Assembly: GCA_006538405.1 (NCBI GenBank) | Contig: BJKQ01000012.1 | Location: 779,001-843,000 of the forward strand | Source: Hansfordia pulvinata | Taxonomy: Eukaryota; Ascomycota; Sordariomycetes; Xylariales | Direction of reading: 5' to 3' | Length of the DNA: 64,000 nucleotides | Shown: in pieces, positions 1-13,767 of the stretch | How the letters are laid out: each line of letters starts with the position of its first letter | Position numbering within the stretch: position 1 is the first letter of the stretch | The notes under the pieces: generated by a model | Told to the model about the DNA's origin: nothing | Databases searched by the model: none | The model's input: the letters and a program-made list of their open reading frames with translations, nothing else | Position numbers and translations under genes: made by a program

Positions 1-2319
1 AACCGCCTTATTATCGTAATTATCGTAATTCTTATAATATTAATAACTTTTATATTAAAGCGATAAGACCTTTACGCTTAACCGCCCTCCCCGCGCGTTT
101 ATAACACGTTTAAAAACGCGTTTTAAATATAATAATAACCCGAGCCTTATAATCGGTATCGTTAACATATTAGCCTTATAATTATATTAAGCCCCGTTAT
201 TTATTATATATTACCCTTTTATTATTATTAACCTTATTATAAAGAATATTAATGTTTATTTTACTTATATTTTAACCTTTAACTTACGTCTTATATAAAC
301 TTAAGCTTTAACTTAATTTATTTCTTTTATAATAAGTAAAACTATTATATTATTATTAATTTCGTTACCGATTACTTATAAATTTAACACGTTAAAACAG
401 CTTAAGAAAAACCCGACTTTTAAGTTATTTATACTTATATCGATTAAGCCGGACTTATCCTTTTTCTTATTTAAGAACCCTTTTATAAACGGAATAACCG
501 TAACGCTTAAAAACTTAAGGCTTACCTTATTATTTAAGTGATTAATAATTTCGGGTTTTAATAAATATTTCTTATTATAACTTATTTTATACGTTTTTAT
601 ATTAAAAAGTAACCCCCTTTACACTCTTTACTTAACGTTTAATAAGACTTTATCGTTAAAATTAACGTATAAGTTTTAATAAATAAAGAAACTTATTATA
701 AAGCGTTAAATTCCTCTCCTTTTTAATCTTTATTAAAGCCGAAACAGCACTTATCCCTTTTTATTATCTCCTTTTTTATTTAATATTAATAATATTAAAG
801 TGCCTCACGGTTATAACCGGAACTTCTTATACTTACTTTTATTAAGTTAAGCGCGCTTATCTTAATTATAATAAATAAAATCGCATTAAAATAAAAGGCC
901 GATAAGGAAAAAGATATTAATAATATTAAAATTAAGTAAAAGTAAGAACCTTAATAAGAATCGGCTTAACAATTTTTAAACTTATTATTTACTTATATTT
1001 TTATTTTAATAAACCCCTTTTTTTCTTTTATTTCCTCCTTATTATTAAAGCCCTTTCACCGTTCTTAAGCCCTTTCCTTTACGTTATAATCACGTCTTTC
1101 CCGCTTAAGTTTCGCCCTTACACTTAAAACTTTAATTAAAAATATCTTAACCGGTATAATTACCGGACCGTTTATTAACGTATTTAAAACGTTATAACTT
1201 ATATTTAATCCTTATCCTTACGTTAAAACGTTATCTTTATTACTTAAACCTTATCTTTTAATAAGTTTTAAAAGCCACATTAATTTTAATTAAATATAAC
1301 TTATATTTATATTTATAATAAACTTTAAAACTTAAACCGAGTTTATATTAAAACTTATTAATAATATTTTAATATTAACGTAATAATCTTATATTATATT
1401 TAAGATTAATAATATAAATAACCGTAATAATAAAGCTTTATTTAACCTTAATAATGTTCCCGCTTAACTTTATACTTTTCTCTCCTTATAATAATCGTTT
1501 TTAAACGTAAGTATTAAAGCTATAAAGGCTTATTTTACTTAATAAAAGTTTAATTTTACCCTCTTTAATTAAAAGGTTACTTATATCGGATTTTTCGAAC
1601 CCTTTAAGGGCTTAATTTTAATTAAAGGTCTTATTATAAAATTTTATTATAAGAATAACGAAACTTATTAATAAAATATACACTTATTTATTAATTCAAT
1701 TCGTTAAAACGTTAAATAACTTACTTAAGTTAAGGTTATTAAAAAGAATTTTAATAGCCTCCTTTATAAAAGGGCTTAATTTTAATAAACAGGTTAATAT
1801 AATAAAGTTATTAAAACCGTAATGTTAAAGGACCTTAAGTACGCTTTAAGTAAGTTAATTAATAATTTTAAGACATTATAAACTTAAGCTATACGTAAAA
1901 TTTCATTTATAGCTTATATAAAAAAGGATATACTTATTAACGTTTCGGTTCGGTCTTAAATTACCTTTTTACTTTAAGATTATAAGGATACCGGTTTAAA
2001 CGGAGTTCCGTAATAAACGGCTTTTATTATTAATATATTAAACCTTATTTTACGAAAACATATTAACCTTTTTAATTAAATTATTATCTTTAATACCTTC
2101 TTTTAATATATTATAAATAAGTAACGGATCCACCGTAAGAAGGTGTTATTTTATAAAGGCCTTTTATTAACTTATATCGGCCTTAAGTTAAAACCTTAAG
2201 CCTTACCTTCCTTTATAAATTATAAAGGTTTATTAATTAATTTTACTTTTATTATTAATAATTATAAGCTTAAGTAAGAATTTAACGAAGCTTATTAAGG
2301 CGCGGATAGCTGTACTTAA

Positions 2320-2410
2320 AGCGGTTACCGTAATAATTATAACGGTTACCGTAACGATAACGGTGACGGTTACCGTAATGGCTTTAATAATTACCGTAAC
2401 GGTTATAATA
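2320..2410. repeat. Short near-palindromic GGTTACCGTAA repeats
   Basis: GGTTACCGTAA occurs at 2323, 2344 and 2368, and a partly inverted form TTACCGTAACGG follows at 2391. The core GGTTACC is palindromic, so both strands read as Thr-Val repeats in one frame. I regard those frames as a by-product of the repeat. A looser form (aaccggttt, ggttaacg) reappears around 9,880-10,040. Confidence 0.65.
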
Positions 2411-5400
2411 AACATAAAGGTTTTAACCGACCTTAATAATATAATAATAACTCACGTAATTAATAAGTTAATTAAGGTAACACTTACTTTACGTTTTATA
2501 ATAAACGCCTTAATAATAATTATAATAATAATATTTAAAATAATAATTTCGATTAAAAAAGCAATAATCGTAATAAGTTTAATTATAATAATCGCGAAGG
2601 CCGAAACTTCGACCCGTGTCGATTTAATTATTAAATTAAGACCGTTTATAATACTTAAAAGGTATATTTAATTAATGAGCTCTTCGTTAACATAAACACT
2701 TTTACTTACGTTAATAAAAAAGCTTAATTAATTATTAACGGTTACTTTTATATTAATTTTAAGGTTTAAATAAATAAAAAGGAATTTAATAAAAAGTTCA
2801 CCTTTAATAATAATGCTGAAATTAATATAAAGAATATTATTAAGTTTATTTATCTCGCCTTTTTTAATAAACCCTTAAAACATGTTATTAACACTGTTAT
2901 AACGTAAATTAATTACGATTCGTGCCACATAATTTTATTATTATACACTTAATTATAACATTACTTTACCACTTATTTTATTATAATCTTACCCTCTCCT
3001 TTTTAAATTTACTTTATAATAAATAAATAAACCCTTCCTTTTATTATTATAATGAAACCCCGTTAAGATATATAATTTAATAACGGCGTTTAACACACTT
3101 ATATTTAACTCTCGGTTTTAACTTTACTTAATAACGAGTCCACTTCGGTGTGCTTTAATACGGGTACCTTTATAATTTTAATAAACGTAACTTAATTATA
3201 AAGCATTCTTTATATTATTTATAATATTAAGCCATATATTATTAACGGTATTAACAATTATATTATAATCTTAAAAAAAGCTAATTTCAACCTCTTTATT
3301 TTAATATATTAAGGCCTTAATTTAATTTATATATAAGCTTAAATAAAAGGATAAGTTTACTTAATAAAATTAACCTTAAACGTCCTCCTTAGTACCGGTT
3401 AATTAAGTATTAATAATATTAATATCGATTTTATTAAGTTTATTATTTCTTTAACCTTAACCGTAAGCGTAATTATATTAATACGGTTTCTCCGGCGTAA
3501 CATTCTTATTAATTATAAGGTCACGGTAATTGCTTATATTATTATTCCCTTTTATTTTATTACTTTTATTCTTATTAATTATTATCTTTTATTAAAACGT
3601 AACTTTATTAATTAAACACGGTCCTTTACGTTTTTTATTACCTTTAAACTTAATTCCGCTTAAGCTTAATTAAATTATATTAACCGTCCCTTTCTTTTTA
3701 TTATTAATATAATTAATAAGCTATTACGTATTTATAAGAACCTCCTTTTAAGTAAACTTTATAAATAAATAAAAAACGACACTTTTATTATTTTAACGGT
3801 TATTAACGGCGAAACCGTAATAAACTTATTCGCCTTATAAAGTATAATACCCGTTACATGGCACGTTATCGTAACCGTGGCCACCGTAAACCAGTCCTTT
3901 TATAATTTAAACCTTTTTAAGGCTAACCTTATTATATTAATATTAACCTTAAAAACGGAATAAAATAAAGACTTAAATTAAGGATTAAAATTAACGGTAA
4001 ACCCGTAACTTAACGCTGCCTTAAAACCCCTTCTCGTTACGCTTAACCGATAATTAAAGGACATTTATAACGGTCTTATTAAACTTAAAGGCCTTTTTAA
4101 AATTATAACCGACTTTAAAATTTATATTTATAATAAGAACCCTTCCTTAACCGATAATATTCACACTTTAATTTATAAGTACAACGTTTAAATTAATAAA
4201 GGCCTTATTAAAATGCTTAAAAACGATAAAATATATATTAACCTTATTAAAGGCTAATAAAACCAGCTTTAAACTCCACGAATTTACCGCTTTAATATTT
4301 AAGATTAAAAAGTTATAAATAAGACTTTTAATAATATATAAGTTATTAATAAACTGTTTTAACTTATAAAACCCTTTTTATTTAATTACCTTATCTTTAT
4401 AATATAATATATTATAAACGGTAAGCGTAAAAGCAAGGTTATTATTAACTTACACGGCCTTAATAAAATTACGGTTTTAAACGTTTACTTTATATTTATA
4501 TAAAACGATATTATAACTTATATCCGTAATAAAGCTTATATTACGATATTAAATATAATTACCTTTTTTATTAATTACCTATTTAATAAAAGTATTAAAA
4601 CCGTATAATAATTATATTATTTTATAGCTTAAAAGCATTTAAAGTTACCTTTATAAGCTACCGTAACAGCCCCGTTTACACGTAAAGATTTATAAATAAC
4701 ATACTTTATAAGTTCCGCCTTTTTACCCGTGTTTATATAAATAATATTTTTATTTTTAACGATACCCTTAAAAAACACCTTTAACACGTTAAAGTAATTT
4801 TAATAAAATTTTAAAGAATTAACCTTACCCTTTCGCTTATAAAATCATTTTATACTTACTTTTTTATAAAACTTTTAAGGTTTAACGTCGATAAGAAAGG
4901 CATTTCGGTCACACGAGACCATACGGAAGTAATATTAAAAATTAAGATACTTATAACTTTTAATTCCTTTAAAACCTATATTAATATAATAACTTAATTA
5001 CATCGATTTATACCTTAATATTAATAAAAAATTCTGCCTTTATAATAACGTAAAACTGCTTTACTTATAGCTAGCCGTAAAGAAGGCATACTTTAACCCG
5101 GTATAGCTTATAAGAAGTATATTAATAAAAAGACCTTTAAGCTTACCTTATTAAAACTCGATAATTTCTTTATTTTATAAATATAACTCTTTAATTATAA
5201 CACTTTATATTATTAAAACCCTTACCGGGCCGCTTATATTAAATTAAACGCCGCTTAAAAGCGCGGTTTTAACGTTATAATATTTTACTTTAAAGGTATT
5301 AACGAACTTATTAATGGTCTTATCTTAATAAATAAAGTTTAATTTATTATATACTTAAGTAAAGCCTTATCTTATATTAAAGCTAAATATAAAGTTACCG

Positions 5401-8400
5401 AACTTAAGATAACTTACTTACTTTAAATTATTAAATAATTAAAATTATAAATTTAAAGTAATTACCTTATCGTTTCGGTTCTTATTAATTATAATATTAT
5501 AAGGTAAATTATTAAGTAAGTTAATTTTAAGTCCGTTAATATTATTAAAAATAACCCACACCTTATTATAACATTTATATATTTAAGTTAATTCCGCTTT
5601 AAAGTTAAGCATATATTTAACCGTATTAATTATATACTTAACGCCCTCTCCCGCTTACCCGTAATTAACACCCTTATTAACTTAATAAAGAAAGCCGACC
5701 CTTAAAAAAGTACCTTAAATAATATAAAAGACTTCGGTTACGTAAAACTCTTTTTTATTATTTCGCTTTACCCTGATTTTAAGAATAAAATTATTATAAC
5801 TTATAAAATTAATACTTAAATTAATTATATACACGGCTATATTCTTTAAAACTTTATAAATAAAACCGTAATTATTAAATAACGAGCCGGTTAAAATAAA
5901 CCTTTTTTATAAAGCTACCCTTTTCTTTTAAATAACGGCTTATTATATTAAATTATAAACGATTAATCTTATAAACTCGTGATTTTAAACACTTATTATT
6001 ATAAGTTATTTAAATTAACTTATAATTAAAAACATTATTTTGGCCGTTAACGTATAATCACGGAACTTATATTATATTTTATCCGTAACCTCCGTTATCG
6101 CTTAAATTAATATTTAATATATTACCTTACTTATTTAATTACTTAAACCAGCCATAAACCGTAATTAAAATAATATTAACTTATATTACCGACACTTATA
6201 CCCTTTTATATTATATTTTAAGACTTTATCGTCGGTGTATTAATAGTTTTATCCGCTTATACCCCTTAATAATTCCTGAAATTTACTTAATATAATTAAA
6301 TCCTTACCGTTACTTATAAATTCTTTAAAAAATACCTTTTTATTTTAAGTTATATTAAATATTTTATTATAAATTAAGTAAATATTATTCTCCGCACCTT
6401 TATACTCTTTAATTAAGGCATACCGTAAAAGATCATTTTAAATAAGGATAATAAGTTTCTCTTTAAATTTTAATAAACTTTATTTCTTTATATAAGTATA
6501 AAATTAACTTATTTAATATTTTAATATAATTAAATTAATAAGTAAATAAAATAACGTAATTAAAAAGTCGAAATAATAATTAAGTTTTATATTATAATAT
6601 TTAATACTCCTTAACCGGTTATACTCTTAACCTTATAATATAACCTTAATAACGTATTTAATATTTTAAGACTTTTACTTAACGAAATCGTACTCGGTTT
6701 TAAGCTTATTAATTTCCTTACTTTATTAAAAATACCCGTATCCGCCTTAAATTTTAAAATAACTTAAAAACTATATTAATTAAAAGCTTAAGTTACGGCC
6801 TTATTTATTATTATAAAGGTTAAAATCCGTTACGATAATAAGCACGCCTTTAATAAGTATTAAGTTAAATAAAAAGTTTATCTTAAATTATATAAAGGTT
6901 ATAATTTACTTAATAAGCTATTATATAAATAATTAAAATAAAGGGTAAGCCCCTTTATTATCGTTAAAAAAGTCGGTTATTAAACTTATAAATTAAACTT
7001 CTTAAAATATTAACGTAATTATAAAGTCGTTTCGGTTACGTAATTAACTCCCGCCCCCGTTAAAATAAACCCTTTTACCTATTATTAACCGTAATTAAGC
7101 TATATTATTATTATAAAAAATATAAACGAATAGGTTTCGTTTAAAATTAAGTCCTTATATAACCGCCGTATTACTTATTTAAACGGTAAGCTTACGTTAA
7201 AGTACCTTATATATTAAAAAGGTTACTTTACTTAATATAATAAGTGGATAAACCGTAATCTTTTACTTTAAAACGCTTAATAACTTCTTAACGCGTACGA
7301 TTCTTATTACCTTTTTACTTTAACCGAATTACGTTTTATAATATAAGTAAAGTTAACACCGTAATTAAAACACGCTTTAAACTTAATTCCGGATCCGTAA
7401 TAAAAAGATTATTAAAAAGTTAACGAAATACTATTTACGAATATTTAAATTTAATTGCCTTAATAAGTTAATAAATAATTATTATTAACACTTTACCCTT
7501 ACGTTTAAGCCTTTTACTTTTACTTACTTTACTTTTTAATCTTTTTTTCCTTTTTTACTTTACCTTTTCTCCCTTCTTATTAACTTTATATGTTTAACCC
7601 TCCGTTTTTATTTATCACGAACGGGCCCTTTAAAACTTATTTTATTAAAATTCTATATTTATTATTAAAATTAAAATCTTAACTTTCCCTTTACTTAATT
7701 TCGTCTCGTTTTAATTACGTTCCCGCCTTATCACTTTACTTGCCTTTTATTATTAACCACGCCTTTAAGTAAGTCGGTCATTATTATAACCCTTAATATT
7801 ATCCTTCCCGAAAATTAATTTTTAAATAAAGACTTCCTTTAAAATTTCAAGTACGAAATCGAGGACTTATATATTAAACTTAAAGATAAGGGCGATAATA
7901 AAGTTTTTAATATAGCCTTATAAGCTGCTTATATTAATATTATAACGATTATTAATAAATAAAATAACGTTATTAAGGCCCGCCTTTTATACTTTTATAA
8001 ATTTATTAATTAAATTAAAGGCCCTTATTAACACGTTAAAGCTCGTATAAACCCGTTTAAAATTAATAATATTAAAATTTAAAATATAACGGTTTAATCT
8101 TAAATACTTAAAATATATTTTAAATAAATTATTAAGTAAATTTTATTTAACTTAACTTATAATATTATAATTATATTAAAACACTTAATTTCCCGTAAAT
8201 ATTATATTAATTAAAAACCCTTTAAAATTAAGCTTTATTAACGTATTTATAACGTTATTATTTTAAACTTTATTATTTAAGCCGTATATAATTATATTAA
8301 CATTTCTAATTTACTTAAGGACGTCACCCTTAAAGCTATTAAAATACTTTACTTTTTAAGTAATATTAATAACGGTTTTAATATTTTACTTATTAATATT

Positions 8401-8569
8401 TATAAGGCCTTAAATTATACCGGCTTACGATAATTAACAGCACCCCTTTATCGTAAAATCATTCTTTAATATTAAGTTAAAGTTATATAAAAAAATAATA
8501 TATTATATAAGATAATTTTACTTAATAACGTAATTAAAATATTATTAACGATTTTATTAATTATTATTT

Positions 8570-9060
8570 AATAACCGTAATTACCGACTTAACCTTAAGC
8601 CGTTTAACCTTTACCGTAATAATAATTCCCGTTATCGAATTCGTAACTTATATACACGTAATAAGTATAATAACCGCTATTATAACTCTTATTATTAAAC
8701 GTATAACTTATAAATACTTAATAATAACCGTTATTAAACCTGTAACCCGTTTAACCTTTATTATAATAATAACTCTTATTATTAAACACGTAACCCGCTT
8801 AAGCCGTTTAACCTTTACCGTAATAATAACTTTTATTACTTAACGCGTAACTTATATAATACGTATTATAGTTTTTTTAACTTTTATTATTAAACACGTA
8901 ACCTATATAATAAGCTTACTTATAATTATAATAAAGTATATAACCCGCGGGTATATAATAATAATAACCGTAATAAACTTAATCGTAATAATAATAAATA
9001 ACGTAACTTATTAATACGTAATAATAAACGGCTTAATAATAATAAATTATAAGTATCTTT
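8570..9060. repeat. Degenerate tandem repeat array within the RIP block
   Basis: Imperfect units recur with the order: gccgtttaacctttaccg, then taataataa, then a ttattattaaac segment, then a cgtaac segment. Clear landmark copies lie near 8,600, 8,750, 8,800 and 8,885. The unit length is roughly 60 bases but varies. On the reverse strand the TAATAA stretches read as runs of Tyr or Ile. This may be a RIP-mutated minisatellite or a repeat-coding segment of a dead element. Confidence 0.6.
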
Positions 9061-12000
9061 TAAAGATAATAAATTATTAATAATATATAATAATAATAAT
9101 CCACCGGCGGTGTATAATAATAATAAACCAGCGGTTCGCGTACCGGCTTTTTTAACCCTTTTATTAACGGCCTTTTATATATAAAAATTAATTGGCCCGT
9201 ATTATAACCCGACTTATCCGATTTCGTTATTATAAAATAATTAATAAAGTTTAAAAATATAATTACCGTAAGCAAAATCATATTTTATATAAAATTAAAC
9301 CACGTGAAACCGCTTTAATTTTTTAATTACTTTTCCTTTTTAATTTACTTAAATACTTTAATTATTTACTTATTTATAAAAATTAATAAACCCTTATTTA
9401 ATCGCTTTATATTATTTAACGTTAAAATTCCGCTTACTTAAAGAGATATTTTAAACTTAATTAAAAACGCCTGTTTAAGCGTTAATATATTATTTCGTTA
9501 CGTTTTTAAAGATTAAAAAAAGGAACTTTTTATATTTAATCCGGATAACCTTACGTTTTAATTTCGTGATAAGAATAATTAAGATCTTATTTTTAAGGAT
9601 ATATATTAATAATTATATTATATTTAAAATAACACTTAAAACCTTATTATAAAAGCGATTAAAAAGGTATAACACCGTATCCTTATTAAGCTTAATTATA
9701 ATATTAATAACGTAACCTTTACGATTCTTTAAAAAGTTATTCTTTTCTTTATTACGTTTTATAAAGCCGGATTTATAATATATAACCGTTATAATTAAGA
9801 GATTTAATAATTATAACGCGATATTAAGGATTTATAAACTTAAATAATTATTATAAAAGCCGTTATAATTACTTTTATAATAATAATATCGGTTTTAACC
9901 GTAAACGCACCGGCCGTGACGGCCTTTAATATAATAATATTAATTATTAATATAATAATTATATTAATAATTATAATAAACATAACAGCGTTAACGGTTA
10001 ACGTAATAACCGGTTTTATACCGGTTAAAACGTTTTTATCCGTTTTAACCGGACGTTTCACCTTAGCTTTAAAAGTTACTTAAATACTTATTAAGCGCTT
10101 ATTATTACCTTTATCCTTACTGTTTAAGCGCGTTAAAATAACTTTTACTTTTCTTTATAATATTATAAGCGTAATAAACTTAATACTTTTTACCGTTCCT
10201 TATAATAATATAAGCGCGATAAGCCTTATTTAATAATTAAACCTAAAATTTAAGCTTTAATAATTTATAATAACCAGGTAATTAACCGTGTAATAAATAT
10301 TAAACTTATTATTTATCGTTAAGGAATAAGTAATAAAAATAACTTTTTAAACCACTTAAAACTTTACGGTTAATTAAACTTTTATAAACCTTAATTAAAA
10401 CGCTCTTTTAATCTTAATATACTTAAAAGGCAGATCGTTTACCTTTATTAATAAGGTTATAATACTTACTTTAACACCGGCCTTATCCTTAACGTTAATA
10501 ATCGTAATATTAACCGTAATAAACTTTATAAATAACACCTTTATTAAAAAGCTTAAACTTAAAATTAAAAATATTATAACCTTAACCTTAAACCTTTTAA
10601 TAATTAAGTCGAGAATAACGTATAAGTTTAAGGTTATATAACTTATTATTTAACTTAACTTATTTAAGTAATAATAACTTTACTTATAATTCTTATTTAT
10701 ATTTCCGGTTTTAACTTTATAATTACTTATATTTTTTAAAACACTTTAATATATTATATATTATAAAAGCACCTTAACACGTATTACGATACACATGTTT
10801 ATATATATTAATTACTTTACTTATTAACCGATTTTATAAGTTCGATTTCTTAATAATTATAATATCGCGTTAATTTCGGTTAATTATATATTATAATATA
10901 ACTTAAAACCCGGTCATAATAATATTACGATTAATTTTTATTAACGATACGGCGCGCGATTAAGGTTTCGATTATAATTAATATAATTTAATATACTTAC
11001 GATAAGTTCTCGATTAATTTTAACTTAATTATAATTAACTTTTTAACGATTATAAGGATACTTACGTTAACTTTCACGATTTTTTATTTATTTTACTTTA
11101 TTAACGCTTACGTAACTTATATTACGTACCTTATTTTAACCGATAATTATTACGGTTAACTTCTTATATAATACCACGGCGCGCTTTATTTTCACACCGC
11201 GATTAATTTAATTAATTAAAGGATTTCGTTACGTATCGCGGACGATATAATTTTAAAGGAGCGGTACTTAATACGCCTTAAAGCACGGGTGTAATTATTA
11301 ATAAGACCGCACTTATTAAGCGCAGTACTTATAAACAGTTACACACTTATAATATATAAGGACATATTAATAATTACTTATATAAATAAAGTAACTTCTT
11401 CTTCTTAATCTTATAAACTCGTTGCTGCGCCGTGATAGCCCTTATTTTAATATAACGTTAACTTTTATTAACTTTAAATAAGTGAGTTACCCTTTAAAGT
11501 GCTTTTATATATAATTAATAGCCTTAACGTGCGTTTCTTAACCCTTTTTCGTAATTAAACTTTTTAATATATTATTATCCTTTTTTCTCTTTTTTTTTAA
11601 CGTTAATAACAATGATAATATATTATTATTATTCCTTATAAATTAAGTAAGCGTTAACAGGCTTACCACGCTTTTAAACGGGCAAATAAAGAGATTAATT
11701 ACTTAATCCTTATTAAAAGCAACTTTATATAACGCCTTATTATAAATTAACTTATTCTTTATATTATACATGTTTTAAAAATACTTTTACTTTATTAAAA
11801 ACTCCTTTTACTTCTCGTTACTTATAAAAGGGGCGTTAAACTCGTCCTTATTATCGTTATTAACACCTTTTAATATAAAGGCACGGTATAAATATTAATA
11901 ATAAAATTACTTTATTTACTTATCCTTTACGTTTTATATAAATTATAGCTTTAATAAATCGTATAATAATATATTATTTTTAATTAAAAAGAACACCTTT

Positions 12001-12386
12001 AAATAAGCCTTTATAATAATAATATAAAATATATTAATACCGTTATAATAAGCCACTTATTATATAAAGTAATAAATATCCTTATCGGTTTATTATATAC
12101 GATTTAACTTTAAGGGTTAAAAAAAAAAGGGATATATAACGATAACTTTATTTTAAAAGCTTATATCGATAACGTTATCTTTTTATAAAATGATATTTTC
12201 GTAAATAATAATATTAATATTTAAGTTATTAAATACGTTAAGTTCGGTATCGATATTTAAAAGGGTGTTAAAGGCGTTTTCGTTTAATAAGTCGTTTACG
12301 ATCCGCTACGTTAAAAGGGTGGAATTTATCGTATACGCATATATATGTAAAAACACGTAATTAACCGACTTCGAAAAGGCGCGTAC

Positions 12387-12450
12387 GCGTGTGTGTGTGT
12401 ATATGTGTGTGTGTGTATATATATATGTGTGTGTACGTGTATGTGTATAT
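12387..12450. repeat. (TG/TA)n microsatellite at the RIP boundary
   Basis: Alternating TG blocks are interrupted by TATATATA and TACG. TpG steps are rare to the left of this point and common to the right. The tract therefore sits at the edge where the AT-rich compartment ends. The embedded TATA stretches could be TG steps already converted by RIP, but that is inference. Confidence 0.8.
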
Positions 12451-12479
12451 AAAAGGCTAAACACCCCGGAAAACGACGA

Positions 12480-13767
12480 GTTCGCCAGAAACACGCATCG
12501 TAAGGGGGTAAAGGCGGTTAATAAATGCGGTTAACATATATAACGGAGACGAGTAAGTGACATTAAGGAACACGCATTAATTTAATGGGGCGAAGATGTA
12601 CTGTGCTGCTGGGCGTTTAACGTGTTAACGTATCCTATTGTCAGGCCTATAATAATGCAAGAGCAAATGCCCGACGGCACCGGAAAGCTCCGCACGAGAA
12701 ACGTGCTACGAGTCACCGAGTGCGGTCCACTCGGACAGGGGCTGTGCGGTTCTCCACCGACCTGATCACCCCGAACTCGCACAGCGTCCAATCGAACGCG
12801 CCACTGGTGATGAGGTTGACAGGTTGAAGGTTATTGGGCAGGTACTTGCATGAGCACTTCAACCACTCGTCGGGCCGTCGTCGAAAGCGAGAGTCTGTCA
12901 AGAAGCCCCTTCTTCTGCGAAGGCAAAGATATTGCGGTATCTTTGGCAAGGCCCAATAGATAAGACTGCATTGAAGTGCATTGTGCATACAGCATGTAAG
13001 CCGGACCCCAACGTCCAGTGCCTACATCAAATGTAATCACTCTGGGTCGTATGTATGTGGTATTGGATCCTCCTGTGCATTGGTGACTTGTCCCGTCTTA
13101 TGCCCGAAGACTATCACCCAGGCACGAGTCCTTGGGCCTGGCACGACTGGAGTAAGCCTAGAGTAGGTTCTCCTATACGCGTACACGGGCAGGAGGCCAC
13201 CAGTCGGCCCATCAAATGATCTTCACGTTGGACGCAGGGCATCTGCCAAGCCTCGCTGGCACACGCGTCCCCCCACAAGAAGCGCGTGGATGACCTAAGC
13301 AGCAGCCCAGCCCAGCCAGCAGTGCCAGCCCAGGAAGGCGTACGAATACGTACCTGGCACCGGAGACGAAACCCTCCAATGCGGGCACCTCCAGCCCTCT
13401 GCCCAGGTGAGCTGGGCTGTGAGAGGAGCTGCAGCCAGGTGAGCATTGCAGGCACCACAGGTACTGCTCAGGTGGTCCACAGCGCTGGCACCGCAGGCAA
13501 CCCGCCGATAGCCAGTGGACGAACAGCAGCCCTGCAGGTGGTACCTGGGCGCCCGTCCCCTCCCGCGACACCGCCGCCAACGTCACTGCCAGACCCGCTG
13601 TCGGCGCATCGGCGCTTGTCTCTGCCGGCCTCCGTCCTCCACCCATCCTCATCACCAACCCCGTCGCCACTCTCTTGGTGGCCGCCCTCTCCCCGTCAGC
13701 AATGGCGGCCGCTTCAGCCCCCGCAGCTGCTGCCTCTGCCTCTGCGTCAGCGGCGGCGTCGACGGCC
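12480..13767. other. Unique sequence between RIP block and ORC5
   Basis: Base composition becomes ordinary (about half GC) from roughly 12,560. Open frames up to 100-185 codons exist on both strands but overlap each other and show no family motif or intron logic. I see no gene. The last few hundred bases are presumably the ORC5 promoter and 5' leader. Confidence 0.6.

Larger units (their letters stand above)
1..12350. repeat. AT-rich, RIP-degraded block
   Basis: Hand counts of sample lines give roughly 20-25% GC. TpA is extremely abundant, while CpA and TpG are scarce (often 0-2 per 60 bases) although CpG persists. That is the footprint expected of RIP, which converts CpA to TpA on both strands of duplicated DNA. 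Open frames here are short and made of I, V, T, N, K and Y codons, so I call no gene. The source was presumably transposons or other repeats, but no reverse transcriptase, transposase or terminal repeat could be recognised. Smaller internal repeats are listed separately. Confidence 0.9.

Noticed and set aside
2233..2671. Overlapping frames rich in Thr, Val and Ile on both strands
   Set aside because: They arise from palindromic repeats and RIP AT-bias; no conserved protein character.
12582..13166. Short frames just right of the RIP border
   Set aside because: They overlap on both strands, with no motif, no intron logic and no plausible composition.
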